Source: Costus lasius (taxonomy: Eukaryota; Streptophyta; Magnoliopsida; Zingiberales; Costaceae). Taken from it: DNA of 64,000 bases. The notes beneath the pieces were generated by a model that saw only the letters and a list, made by a program, of their open reading frames with translations, had not been told where the DNA came from and did no database searches. Each line of letters begins with the position of its first letter. Positions within the stretch are counted from its first letter, which is position 1. Below, one piece after another: positions 34,524-46,085 of this stretch. The stretch is from NCBI GenBank assembly GCA_027563935.2, contig CM050454.1, positions 44,792,596-44,856,595 of the forward strand, written 5' to 3'. The translations under genes and the position numbers were made by a program.

Positions 34524-36198
34524 TGAAGGTTCCCCTAACCAAAGGGGGGGCGAAAACCCTATGGTGGCGCAAGTAAGATATGCAGCGGATACTAGGGTTT
34601 CATAGGATCTCATACATGTAAAATAATCAACTTTATATGCATGAAAATAAATTCATACCGATGCCATTTCAAGATGGCGCCTTGGAAGTAAAGATGCAAT
34701 CGCCTCTTCTCCAAAGTCTCGCACACAAGATGAAGATGCGCTTATCCCTTGGTGCTCTTTGTGCTAGCAAGGTTCCTTGGAGTCCTTGATCGAGTGAAAG
34801 GGATGGAAGAGATGTCCTTCTCTTGGCCGAATCCTCCTCTACCTTCAAGACGTCGCCACACACGAAAACGTCGAGAGAGAATATGGGCGAGAGGCGAGAA
34901 TAGAGAGCACTCTATTCGGTCGTGAACAACATCTCCAAGTGGAGATCGTGGTTACTAAAAATAGCCACCACACTTCACTCCAACGTTCACGCCAAGTGAA
35001 CATGTCGCCAACTCCTCTCCCCATGAACCATGCGCTCATTTCATGAGCCGGTTCACATTGGTTTGGTTTAAGAACCAATCAAGCCAATGATCTAGTCTAG
35101 ATCTCAAATAAACCCTAAGGCTCCAGATCTGACCGTTAATCTCTTGATGCTTCTGATCTGATCGATCTAGCATCCAATCTCTCAATCGAAGCTTACCGAT
35201 CTCAAGCCCTAATCAATCAAACATGATCAGACTAGATCTCACTCACAATCAGAGATTAAATCCCTTTAAACTGAACCCAAACAATTCAGTCCACTCGATC
35301 TGACTTAAGTAAGCCATATCATCAAATTGTGCGACCCTAAGGGTTTCCTTTAAATGTCGGTAACGATAACTCACGTTATCACGATCAGTGAGGGGTATCT
35401 AGCAACACATCACTGTCTCCCGATATAAAGAAAAAGTCTTCCAAGACTACACCCAAAACACAGCACAAGTGTGAATCAATTCACAAGGCATGCATAATTC
35501 CTTTGCCACTTGATATTCTTATTGGACAAGCGTGTCAAGCTTGTAGCTCCAATATGATGAGCATGATTAGATCAGATGAACACTGTCACCTGGGTATGGC
35601 CATACTCTTTTCTCAATCATCTCATCCAGGGGGCCCTTTAGAACATCACACTCCTTAAACAAGGAGACGGCAATCCTATGTCTATCACTAGTGCCCTAAC
35701 ATGACTCAAGCTCACCATCCAAGATAGCCTATAACCATTGTGTTTCAAATGATATTGAACTACCTCAAAACAATGACAATCATCATTTAGAAAACACAAG
35801 TGATCTCAAGTCAGAGGAAATGTGCCACTTGTCATATTCAAAGATTATTCACATTGCGACAAACAATTGAACATCCTAGTAGGGTCTGTCCAGTACATCC
35901 AATGTACCCATGAGTCTACATCTTATTCCATGCTCGAAGCATCCTATAAGATTAGAACACATATTAGTCTTAACCATATCAAGGCTGTCTCATGTTCACC
36001 AAGATATATCGACTAAGGACACAACAGCATGTCAGCCCAGCTGAACAGCTTTGAGACATTATTCAGAAGAACATATATTGCAGCAGACAATGTAGCTAAC
36101 TGAATAACAACCATGCCTATATAAACATAACAGTTTATTACATGATACTGATACATTCCCAAGGCCTCAAACATTAGGCTTAAGGGCATACCCCAACA
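34524..36198 (-). repeat. 5' LTR of element C
   Basis: 1675 bp, the same length as the 3' LTR, with four single-base differences from it. The TSD AATCA follows at 36199-36203. Confidence 0.96.
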
Positions 36199-36203
36199 AA
36201 TCA

Positions 36204-37021
36204 GACAAGAGCACAGAGTACACTTGGCAGAGGCGCTTGCAGCAGTGGCTAGACCAGGAAGGAGGTCCAGGGTTCGACTCTGGGACCAGGCGCATTTTCC
36301 CTGGTAGGCGCACCTGAGCTGCAGATGGCGCTTGGGCCCTGGTTTGGGCCAGATGAGCAGCAAAAGACCCATGAAGAAAAGCAAGTGAAGACTTAAGTTA
36401 ATTAAGGTCTTACTTAGGCTATGGGCTTTTACCACATAAGATCCATGCTTTCTTTTATTGTTGTTTAAATAAGTAGAACAGCATGATTTATTTATCTTCT
36501 GCTATCACCATAGGAATTGCATGATAGTGAACAAGATAAAAGACCGTTAAAATCCAACACTAAAAATATCAAGCTCCTAAGCCTTCTGACCATGTAGGTC
36601 CAGGGAGTAGGTCGGGCCAGCTTGACCATGTAGGCTACATATGTGGCGCATATAGTAGCACATGGAGGCAGCCATCTGTGGGGTCAGAGACTGTGTTGTA
36701 CCAACTCAGTTGGCACAGTCTGCTGGATTGCCCAGATGAAGGGGAATCGCACGGGTTGGCGATTGGCTGGGACAGCCTACCAGAGATTAGTGCTTGTACT
36801 CTCTGTGCATCTTATCTCGCCTGAGCGGGACGCGGAGACCAAGTATGAAATCTGGATCCCATCTCACTAAAAGGGTTCTACTCTTTCGGGCTGTTTTGCT
36901 GGATTTTTCAGCTAGATAAAATAGTGAGAAAAGAATCTTCCTTAAGTCCTGGATTGATTCTTACATTGATACTGACCTTGCTGTTCTTGCATTGTTGTAG
37001 ATACCTGCAGCAACGAACACC
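36204..37021 (+). other. 5' leader of element B, second part
   Basis: It resumes after C. It holds a tRNA-like segment (A-box-like 36246-36258, B-box-like GGTTCGACTCT 36271-36281). About 147 bases present in element 1 (7447-7593) are missing at about 36588-36595 and replaced by CATGTA. This removes the CCCAC/GTGGG hairpin; the later hairpins (from 36691) are kept. Confidence 0.8.
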
Positions 37022-38463
37022 ACGAATTTCAACGTGCGATCCCTACTGGAACGCGAGAAGTTTGCTGGGCCGAACTTCTCAGACTGGTACGGACACCTTA
37101 AGATCGTTCTTAAGGCAGAGAGGAAACTGTATGTCCTCGAGACGGCGATACCGCCTCAACCCGCTCCGAACGCCGCAAGGGCGGTTCGTGAAGCTTATGA
37201 AAAGCATGTCAATGATAGCATTGATGTTGCTTGCCTGATGCTTGCGTCGATGACGCCACAGCTGCAGCGTCAGCATGAGGATATGTCGGCTATTGATATT
37301 ATAGCGAACCTCAAGCTGTTGTATGCTGCACAGGCGAGGACTGAACGCTATAATCTGACAAAACTTTTCTTTCAGAGCAAACTGGCTGAAGGGAGTCCAG
37401 TGGGAGCTCATGTGCTCAAGATGATTGGGTACAAGGAGTCTCTAGAGAAACTGGGACATACCATCAATCAGGAGCTTGCTGTAGACATTATTCTGCAGTC
37501 TCTCCCGGCCTCTTTCGATGCGTTCATCATTAACTTTAATATGAACAAAATCGACTGTACTCCGGCAGAGCTGCTGAACATGCTCTTGACTACTGAGGAG
37601 ACTCTGAAGGGAAAGCCTTCAACCTCTGTCTTGTTGTTTCCTTCAAGGAACAAGAAGAAGGGGAAGAAGGGCAAAGCCCCAGTCAAGAACTACAACAAGG
37701 CTCTGAAGCAAAAGCTGAAGCGGTCAAAGGAATACAGATGTTTCCATTGTGGCCAACCAGGTCACTGGAAAAAGGACTGTAAAGCGCTCCAAGGAGTCAT
37801 CAGGGGAAGCATTCCTTCTGGCTCAGGTATTTACGTGACGGAAGTCATGATTTCTTCTTCTTCTGTTTCATGGGTGTTGGACACTGCATGTGGAGTTCAC
37901 ATTTGTTCAAATGTACAGGAACTCAAGAGAAGAAGACAGGTGGGACAGCATGAGGTGGACCTACGAGTTGGAAACGGGGCACGGGTTGCTGCTGTTGCTG
38001 TAGGAGACTATTTCATCTCTTTGCCATCTGGACTTGTATTGGAACTAAACAATTGTTACTTTGTTCCCAGTATTACTAAAAATATTATCTCTATTCCTGC
38101 TCTTGTCAGGAAAGGGTTTTCCTTTGAATGCAATATTTCAAAGTGTGTTTTATCTTATGATAATATTGTTTATGCTACTGGTTCAATTAACAATGGGTTA
38201 TTCATGTTGGACATGGAATGTTCTATACAGCAAATTGATAATAAGAAAGCCAAGAATGCTGATGAAAGCACCTTGCTATGGCATAGTCGTTTAGGCCATA
38301 TTAACAAGAAGCGCATTAAGCGGTTGCATGATCATGGACTGCTGGGATCATTCTCCTATGAGGAGATTGATACATGCAAAGCTTGTTTAATGGGTAAAAT
38401 GACGAAGTCACCTTTTCCTAACAAAGGTCAAAGGGCTTCAGGTTTACTTGACCTTATACACAG

Positions 38464-40201
38464 TGATGTGTGTGGGCCATTTAGTAAACATGCCAGAGGT
38501 GGCTATCAGTACTTCATTACCTTTACTGATGATTTCAGTAGATATGGGTATGTCTATCTTATGAGACATAAAAGTGAATCTTTTGACAAGTTCAAAGAGT
38601 TCAAAAATGAAGTACAGAATCAGCTAGGCCGAAATATCAAGGCACTTCGTACTGATCGAGGTGGAGAATACCTAAGTCGAGAGTTTACTGACTATATGAA
38701 GGAGTGTGGGATTATCTCACAGCTCACTCCGCCAGGAACACCGCAATGGAATGGTGTGTCCGAGAGGAGGAATAGAACGTTACTTGATATGGTTCGTTCT
38801 ATGATGAGTCAGGCTACTCTTCCTTACTCCTTTTGGGGTTTTGCACTGGAAACAGCTGCAAAAGTACTAAACCGAGTGCCATCCAAGGCAGTTTCAAAGA
38901 CTCCATATGAGTTATGGTTTGGAAAACAGCCAAGCTTGACATTTATAAAGATCTGGGGATGCGAGGCTTATGTCAAAAAGCTCGCCTCTGGGAAACTGGA
39001 GAGCAGATCTGAGAAATGCATCTTTGTCGGATACCCTAAGGAAACTAAGGGTTATTATTTCTACGATCCCAGAGAGAACAAGGTATTTGTTGCTCGGACG
39101 GCCATATTTCTTGAGAAGGAGTTTCTTCTGCAAGAGGCCAGTGGGAGAGAAATAAAGCTGGATGAGAATCCAGAGGAAGGACAAAGTGGTCAAGTACAGT
39201 TGGATGAGCCTGAGCCGGTAGGACAGGTTACTGAACAACCTGAGGCTCAGATATCACGGGAACCGCGAAGATCGGGAAGGATTCGTCGATAGCCTGAGCG
39301 CTATGACGGAGTCTACATCATTGATAATGATGAACCCCTTACCTATGCGGATGCGGTCAGTGGACCGGACTCAGCGAGATGGCTTGAGGCTATGCGCGCC
39401 GAGATGGACTCCATGTCAGATAACCAAGTCTGGGATTTGGTTGATCCGCCTCCGGGAGTTATCCCTATAGGTTGTAAATAGATCTTCAAGAAGAAGATTG
39501 ACATGGATGGTAACGTGGTTACCTATAAAGGCAGGCTAGTTGCGAAAGGTTTCAAACAAATCTACGGGATAGATTATGATGAAACTTTCTCACCTGTAGC
39601 TATGTTCAAGTCTATTCGGATTCTTTTCGCGATAGCAGCATATTATGATTATGAGATCTGGCAGATGGATGTGAAGACGGCTTTCCTTAATGGAAATCTG
39701 GATGAGGATGTGTATATGACACAACCAGAAGGTTTCACTAATCCATCAGATCGTCATAAGATATGCAAGTTAAAGAAGTCCATTTATGGACTTAAACAAG
39801 CATCTAGAAGCTGGAATATTCGTTTTGATGAATCAATCAGTGAGTTTGGTTTCATCAAGAACGAGGATGACCCGTGTGTATATAAGAGGTTTAGTGGGAG
39901 CGTGATTACTTTCCTAGTCCTCTACGTCGATGATATCTTGATCATTGGAAACGATATTCCTGAAATGCATGCGGTTAAGGCATGGTTAAGGAAATGTTTT
40001 CAGATGAAAGATCTTGGAGAAGCAGCCTATGTATTAGGTGTGGAGATCTACAGGGATAGATCTAAGAGGCTTCTCGGGCTGTGCCAGAGTACTTACATCG
40101 ATAAAGTTCTGGAGAGATTCCATTTAGAGAATTCTAAAAGGGGATATCTTCCAGTCAGACATGGTCTGAATCTTTCGAAGAGTCAGTGTCCACAAACACA
40201 G
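38464..40201 (+). repeat. First copy of the 1738-bp internal duplication in B
   Basis: This segment (integrase to RNase H) is repeated at 40202-41965, which is 1764 bp, longer by exactly the 26-bp tandem duplication. The junction lies at ACACAG, present at 38458-38463 and 40196-40201. Confidence 0.95.
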
Positions 40202-40216
40202 TGATGTGTGTGGGCC

Positions 40217-40268
40217 ATTTAGCAAACATGCCAGAGGTGGCTATTTAGCAAACATGCCAGAGGTGGCT
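40217..40268 (+). repeat. 26-bp tandem duplication in B
   Basis: Two units (40217-40242, 40243-40268) begin ATTTAGCAAACATGCC. The length is not a multiple of three and breaks the integrase frame. It lies just downstream of the duplication junction. Confidence 0.97.
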
Positions 40269-42690
40269 ATTCGTACTTCATTACCTTTACTGATGATTTC
40301 AGTAGGTATGGTTATGTCTATCTTATGAGACATAAGAGTGAATCTTTTGACAAGTTCAAAGAGTTCAAAAATGAAGTACAGAATCAGCTAGGCCGAAATA
40401 TCAAGGCACTTCGTTCTGATCGAGGTGGAGAATACCTAAGTCGAGAGTTTACTGACTATCTAAAAGAGTGTGGGATTATCTCACAGCTCACTCCGCCAGG
40501 AACACCACAATGGAATGGTGTGTCCGAGAGGAGAAATAGAACGTTACTTGATATGGTTCGTTCTATGATGAGTCAGGCTACTCTTCCATATTCCTTTTGG
40601 GGATTTGCACTGGAAACAGCTGCAAAGGTACTAAACCGAGTGCCATCCAAGGCCGTTTCAAAGACGCCATATGAATTATGGTATGGGAAACAGCCGAGCT
40701 TGACATTTATCAGGATCTGGGGTTGCGAGGCTTATGTCAAAAAGCTCGCCTCTGGGAAACTGGAGAGCAGATCTGAGAAATGTATCTTTGTCGGTTACCC
40801 TAAGGAAACTAAGGGTTATTATTTCTACGATCCCAAAGAGAACAAAGTATTTGTTGCTCGGACGGCCATATTCCTTGAGAAGGAGTTTCTTCTGCAAGAG
40901 GCCAGTGGGAGAGAAATAAAGCTGGATGAGAATCCAGAGGAAGGACAAAGTAGTCAAGCACAGTTGGATGTGCATGAGCCAGTGGATCAGGTTATTGAAC
41001 AACCTGAGGCTCAGATATCACGGGAACCGCGAAGATCGGGTAGGATCCGTAGACAGCCTGAGCGCTATGACGGAGTCTACATCATTGATAATGATGAACC
41101 CCTTACTTATGCGGATGCGGTCAGTGGACCGGAGTCAGCTTGATGGCTTGAAGCTATGCGAGCCGAGATAGACTCCATGTCAGATAACCAAGTCTGGGAT
41201 TTGGTTGATCCGCCTCCGGGAGTAATCCCTATAGGCTGTAAATGGATCTTCAAGAAGAAGATTGACATGGATGGTAACGTGGTTACCTATAAAGGCAGGC
41301 TAGTTGCGAAAGGTTTCAAACAAATCTACGGGATAGATTATGATGAAACTTTCTCTCCTGTAGCTATGTTCAAGTCTATTCGGATTCTTTTCGCGATAGC
41401 TGCATATTACGATTATGAGATCTGGCAGATGGATGTGAAAACAGCTTTCCTTAATGGAAATCTGAATGAGGATGTGTATATGACACAACCTGAAGGTTTC
41501 ACTAATCCATCAGATCGTCATAAAATATGCAAGTTAAAGAAGTCCATTTATGGACTTAAACAAGCATCAAGAAGCTGGAATATTCGTTTTGATGAATCAA
41601 TCTCTGAGTTTGGTTTCATCAAGAACGAAGATGACCCGTGTGTGTATAAGAGGTTTAGTGGGAGCGTGATTACATTCCTAATCCTCTACGTCGATGATAT
41701 CTTAATCATTGGAAACGATATTCCTGAAATGCATGCTGTTAAAGCATGGCTAAGGAAATGTTTCCAGATGAAAGATCTAGGAGAAGCAGCCTATGTATTA
41801 GGTGTGAAGATCTACAGGGATAGATCTAAGAGGCTTCTCGGGCTGTGCCAGAGTACTTACATCGATAAAGTTCTGGAGAGATTCCATTTAGAGAATTCTA
41901 AAAGGGGATATCTTCCAGTCAGACATGGTCTGAATCTTTCGAAGAGTCAGTGTCCACAAACACAGACTGAGAAAGATGAAATGGACAATACGCCTTATGC
42001 TTCGGCTATTGGGTCCATTATGTATGCGATGTTGTGTACTCGCCCAGACGTCGCTTACGGGTTAAGCGTGACCAGTCGGTTCCAAAGTAATCCAGGTATG
42101 GCGCACTGGATTGCGGTCAAGAACATTTTAAAATATCTGCGGAGGACCAAAGATATGTTCTTGGTGTATGGTGGTCAGGAAGAACTCAGTATAGAAGGAT
42201 ATACTGACGCTTCGTTCCAGTCTGACCAGGATGATTTCCGATCGCAATCAGGCTATATTTTTAGCTTGAATGGAGGTGCAGTGGTGTGGAAAAGTTTCAA
42301 ACAGTCAATCGTTGCTGATTCCACAACAGAAGCCGAGTATGTTGCAGCCTCGGAAGCATCCAAGGAGGCAGTGTGGATTCGTAAGTTCGTTCAAGAACTT
42401 GGTGTTGTTCCTTCGAGTGCAGATCCTTTGGTTATCTTCTGTGATAACACTGGAGCAATTGTACAAGCAAAGGAACCACGGTCGCACCAGAAGTCCAAGC
42501 ACATACAGAGACGGTTTCACTTGATCAGGGAGATCATAGATCGTGGCGAGATCAAAGTCTGCAAGGTTCATACAGATGACAATCTAGCAGACCCGCTTAC
42601 CAAGCCTCTGGCGCAGCAGAAGCATGAGAAGCACTGTAATAATATGGGTTTGAGATTTCTCAACCATTAGATTAAGTGCAAGTGGGAGAT

Positions 42691-44356
42691 TGTTGGGGTA
42701 TGCCCTTAAGGCTAATGTTTGAGGCCTTGGGATAGTAACAGTATCATGTATAAACTTTTTAGTTTATAAAGGCAATGGTTGTTATTCAGGTTGTTACCTT
42801 GTCTGCTGTAATAAGTGTACTTCTGAATAATGTCTCAAATGCTGTTCAGCTGGGCTGACATGCAGTAAAGTCCTTAGTCGATATATCTTGGTGAACATGA
42901 GACAGCCTTGATATGATTGAGACTAATATGTGTTCTAATCTTATAGGATGCTTTGAGCATGGAATAAGATGTAGACTCATGGGTACATTGGATGTACTGG
43001 ACAGACCCTACTAGGATATTCAATTGCTTGTCACAATGTGAATAATCCTTGTATGTGTACAAGTGGCACATTTCCTTTGACTTGAGATCACTTGTGTTTC
43101 TAAATGATGATTGTCATTGTTTTGAGGTAGTTCAATATCATTTGAAACATAATGATTATAGACTATCTTGGATGGTGAGCTTGAGTCATGTTAGGGCACT
43201 AGTGATAGATATAGGAATGCCGTCTCCTTAATTGGAGTGTGATGTTCTAAAGGGGCCCCCTGGATGAGATGATTGAGAAAGTGTATGGCCATACCCAGAT
43301 GACTGTGTTCATCTGATCTAATCATGCTCATCATATTGGAGTTACGAGCTTGACAGGCTTGTCCAATAAAGAACATCCAGTAGCAGAGGAAGCATGTATG
43401 CCTTGTGAGTTGGATTCACACTTGTGCTGTGTTTTGGGTGTAGTCTTGGAAGACTCTTTTCTTTATATCGGGAGACAGTGATGTGTTGCTAGATACCCCT
43501 CACTGATCGTGATAACGTAAGTTATCGTTACCGACATTTAAAGAAAACCCTTAGGGTCGCACAATTTGATGATATGGCTTACTTAAGTCAGATCGTGTGG
43601 ACTGAATTGTTTGGATTCAGTTTTAAAGGGATTTAATCTCTGATTGAAAGTGAGATCTGGTCTGATCATGTTTGATTGATTAGGGCTTGAGATCGGTAAG
43701 CTTCGATTGAGAGAATTGATGCTAGATTGGTGAGATCAAGAGCATCAAGAGATCAACGGTCAGATCTTAAGCCTTAGGGGTTTAATTTGATCTGGACTAA
43801 AGGCTTGGGCTGGTTTGATTTGGTCTTTGAACCAAATGCAATTGAACCATGGCTCGGTTCAAAGAGGAGCGATTGGTTCACTTGAAGTGAACGCATGATC
43901 GCATGAGAGTATGAGGCGAGTTTTTGGCTTGCTATTTTTAGAAGCCACGCTCCCACGTTCAACGAGAACGTTGCACTCGTCGCCTCTTTATGGCTCTCGC
44001 TCTCGTGTGGTGACAAGGCTACACGAAAAGAGGGGTGCAAGAGCTTCATCGACCTAGCCGCAAGAGATCTCATATCCTCCATACGAAGGACTCCTTGAAG
44101 ATTTGCTAGCACAAAGTCGCCAAGGAAGTAGTCGCCTTCTCATTGTGTGCGTCATCTTTGGAGAAAAGGCATTTGCGTTTTTGCTTCCAAGGCGCCATCC
44201 AGAAATGGCTATGGTATGAATTCTTATCATGAATACATGTTGTTAAAAGTTAATCATGTGACATGTTTTCGATCCTATGAAACCCTAGCATCCGCTGCCC
44301 ATATTATGTTTGCGCCATTTTAGGGTTTCGCCCCCCTTAGATTTAGGGGACTCTCA
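42691..44356 (+). repeat. 3' LTR of element B
   Basis: 1666 bp, following GTGGGAGAT. It differs from the 5' LTR at 43382 and 43856. The right TSD ATAAG follows, and then element A resumes. Confidence 0.96.
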
Positions 44357-44368
44357 ATAAGAACCTAC

Positions 44369-44382
44369 GCTCTGATACCAAT
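44369..44382 (-). other. Primer binding site of element A
   Basis: The complement of ATTGGTATCAGAGC lies between the insertion point of B and the 5' LTR of A. Confidence 0.95.
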
Positions 44383-46080
44383 TGAAAAGACCCCTTCAAG
44401 GGGGAGGCCGAAACCCTAAGTGTGGCGCATATAACATTTTCGCATGGGATGCTACGGTTTCAACAAAATCGCATCTAATATATTCTTATGATCAACTTCA
44501 AATGATTGAATGGATGAAGAAGAAGTTCATACCAACGCCATTAGATTGGATGGTGCCTTGGAAGTAAGATTGCGAAAGGGCTTTCCTCCAAAGGTGGCGC
44601 ACACAAGAAGATGATGGCTACTCCTTGTGTTCCTTGTGCTAGCAAGGCTTCAAGGCTCTTGTCGTATGAAGGAGATGGAAATACACTTTTCGGCTAGGGC
44701 GATGAAGCTCTCCTTCTTGTCATCGAGACCAACCTCTACACGAATGGATAGACGACCAAGCAAGAAGACAACATGCGTTGAGGTGTTTTCTTAGATGAGG
44801 CGTTACATGATTTCCCAATATGGAAAGTCATGAAGCTATCGCCCACTCAAAGCAAACCGCCCTAAAACGCTTCCACCTTGAACCAACCGTTCGCACATAT
44901 GTGAACCGGTTCAATGGAATTCGGTCTAATGCTTTTGGTTCAAAGACTAAACCAAAACAACCCAAGCCATGGTCTAGATCTCTCTCTGAACCAAATGGTT
45001 CAAGATCTAACCGTTGATCTCTTGATGCTTCTTATCTCACTGATCTAGCATCACTTCTCTCGATTGAAGCTTACCAATCTCAATCCCTAATCAATCAAAT
45101 ATGATCAGATCAGATCTCACTTACAATCAGAGTTTAAACTCCTTTAAAACTGAACCAAAACAATTCAGTCCACACGATCTGACTTACGTAAGCCATATCA
45201 CCAAATTGTGCGACCCTAAGGGTTTCCTTTAAATGTCGGTAACGATAACTTACGTTATCACGATCAGTGAGGGGTATCTAGCAACACATCACTGTCTCCC
45301 GATATAAAGGAAAAAGTCTTCCAAGACTACACCCAAACCACAGCACAAGTGTGAATCCACTTCACTAGGCATACATGTTTCCTTTGCCACTGGATGTTCT
45401 TATTGGACAAGTGTGTCAAGCTTGTTATTCCAATATGATGAGCATGACTAGATCAGATGAACATAGTCATCAGGGTATGGCCATACACTATCTCAATCAT
45501 CTCATGCAAGGGGGGCCCCTTCAGAACATCACTCTCCAAACAAGGAGACGGCAATCCTATATCTATCACTAGTGCCCTAACCTGACTCATGATCATTATC
45601 CAAGATAGTCTATAATCATTATCTTTCAAATGATATTGAACTACCTCAAAACAATGACAATCATCATTTAGAAACACAAGTGATCTCAAGTCAGAGGACA
45701 TGTGCCACTTGATGCAAACAAGGACTATTCACATTGTGACAAGCAATTGAATATCCTAGTAGGGTCTGTCCAGTACATCCAATGCACCCATGAGTCTACA
45801 TCTTATTCTATGCTCGAAGCATCCTATAAGATTAGAACACATATTAGTCTCAATCATATCAAGGCTATCTCATGTTCACCAAGATATCTCGACTAAGGAC
45901 ATTACAGCATGTCAGCCTAGCTGAACAGCATTGAGACATTATTCAGAAGCACACTTATTGCAGCAGACAATGTAACATACTGAATAACAACCATTGCCTT
46001 TATAAACATAAGAGTTTATATACATGATGCTGATAGAATCCCAAGGCCTCAAACATTAGCCTTAAGGGCATACCCCAACA
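44383..46080 (-). repeat. 5' LTR of element A
   Basis: 1698 bp, the same length as the 3' LTR (17118-18815), with about 14 single-base differences. The TSD GTTCA follows, and then the gypsy solo LTR resumes. Confidence 0.96.
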
Positions 46081-46085
46081 GTTCA

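Larger units (their letters stand above)
27126..36198 (-). mobile_element. Element C: complete, apparently autonomous Ty1/copia retrotransposon
   Basis: It is 9073 bp with LTRs of 1675 bp each and TSD AATCA (27121-27125, 36199-36203). I count four LTR differences: near 27354/34752, 27661/35059, 27831/35229 and 27895/35293. Gag-Pol is fully open. It sits in the leader of B and is the innermost element of the nest. Its leader carries a tRNA-like segment also found in B. Confidence 0.97.
37022..42670 (+). pseudogene. Broken, duplicated Gag-Pol of element B
   Basis: The gag ATG has become ACG (37022-37024). The frame is then open through Gag, zinc knuckle, protease and integrase to TAG at 39290-39292 (CAG in relatives). 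A second TAG at 39479-39481 replaces TGG early in RT. RT and the start of RNase H continue to 40201, where the sequence jumps back to the start of integrase and repeats to the normal end. The second copy (40202-41965) has a 26-bp duplication and a TGA at 41141-41143 (AGA in the intact copies), then is open from 41156 to 42670 with complete RT and RNase H. The second copy is nearly identical to D; the first is not. Not functional. Confidence 0.95.
24490..44356 (+). mobile_element. Element B: chimeric, defective Ty1/copia element, split by C
   Basis: TSD ATAAG lies on both sides (24485-24489, 44357-44361). The LTRs are both 1666 bp with two differences (25181/43382 and 25655/43856). Without C it is 10789 bp, larger than its relatives because a 1.74-kb IN-RT-RH segment is present twice. 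It has lost the gag ATG, carries three stop codons and has a leader deletion. It must have been moved by proteins from other copies. Confidence 0.96.
17118..46080 (-). mobile_element. Element A: Ty1/copia, young family, full length but with two stops, split by B
   Basis: The TSD GTTCA lies at 17113-17117 and 46081-46085. The LTRs are both 1698 bp and differ at about 14 sites (about 0.8 percent). Without B, the element is 9091 bp. It lies in the gypsy solo LTR and is opposite in strand to H. B entered its leader only seven bases outside its primer binding site. Confidence 0.96.

Noticed and set aside
37034..39292. Using an internal GTG as a start for Gag-Pol in B
   Set aside because: Plants need ATG; alignment shows the true start codon has become ACG at 37022.
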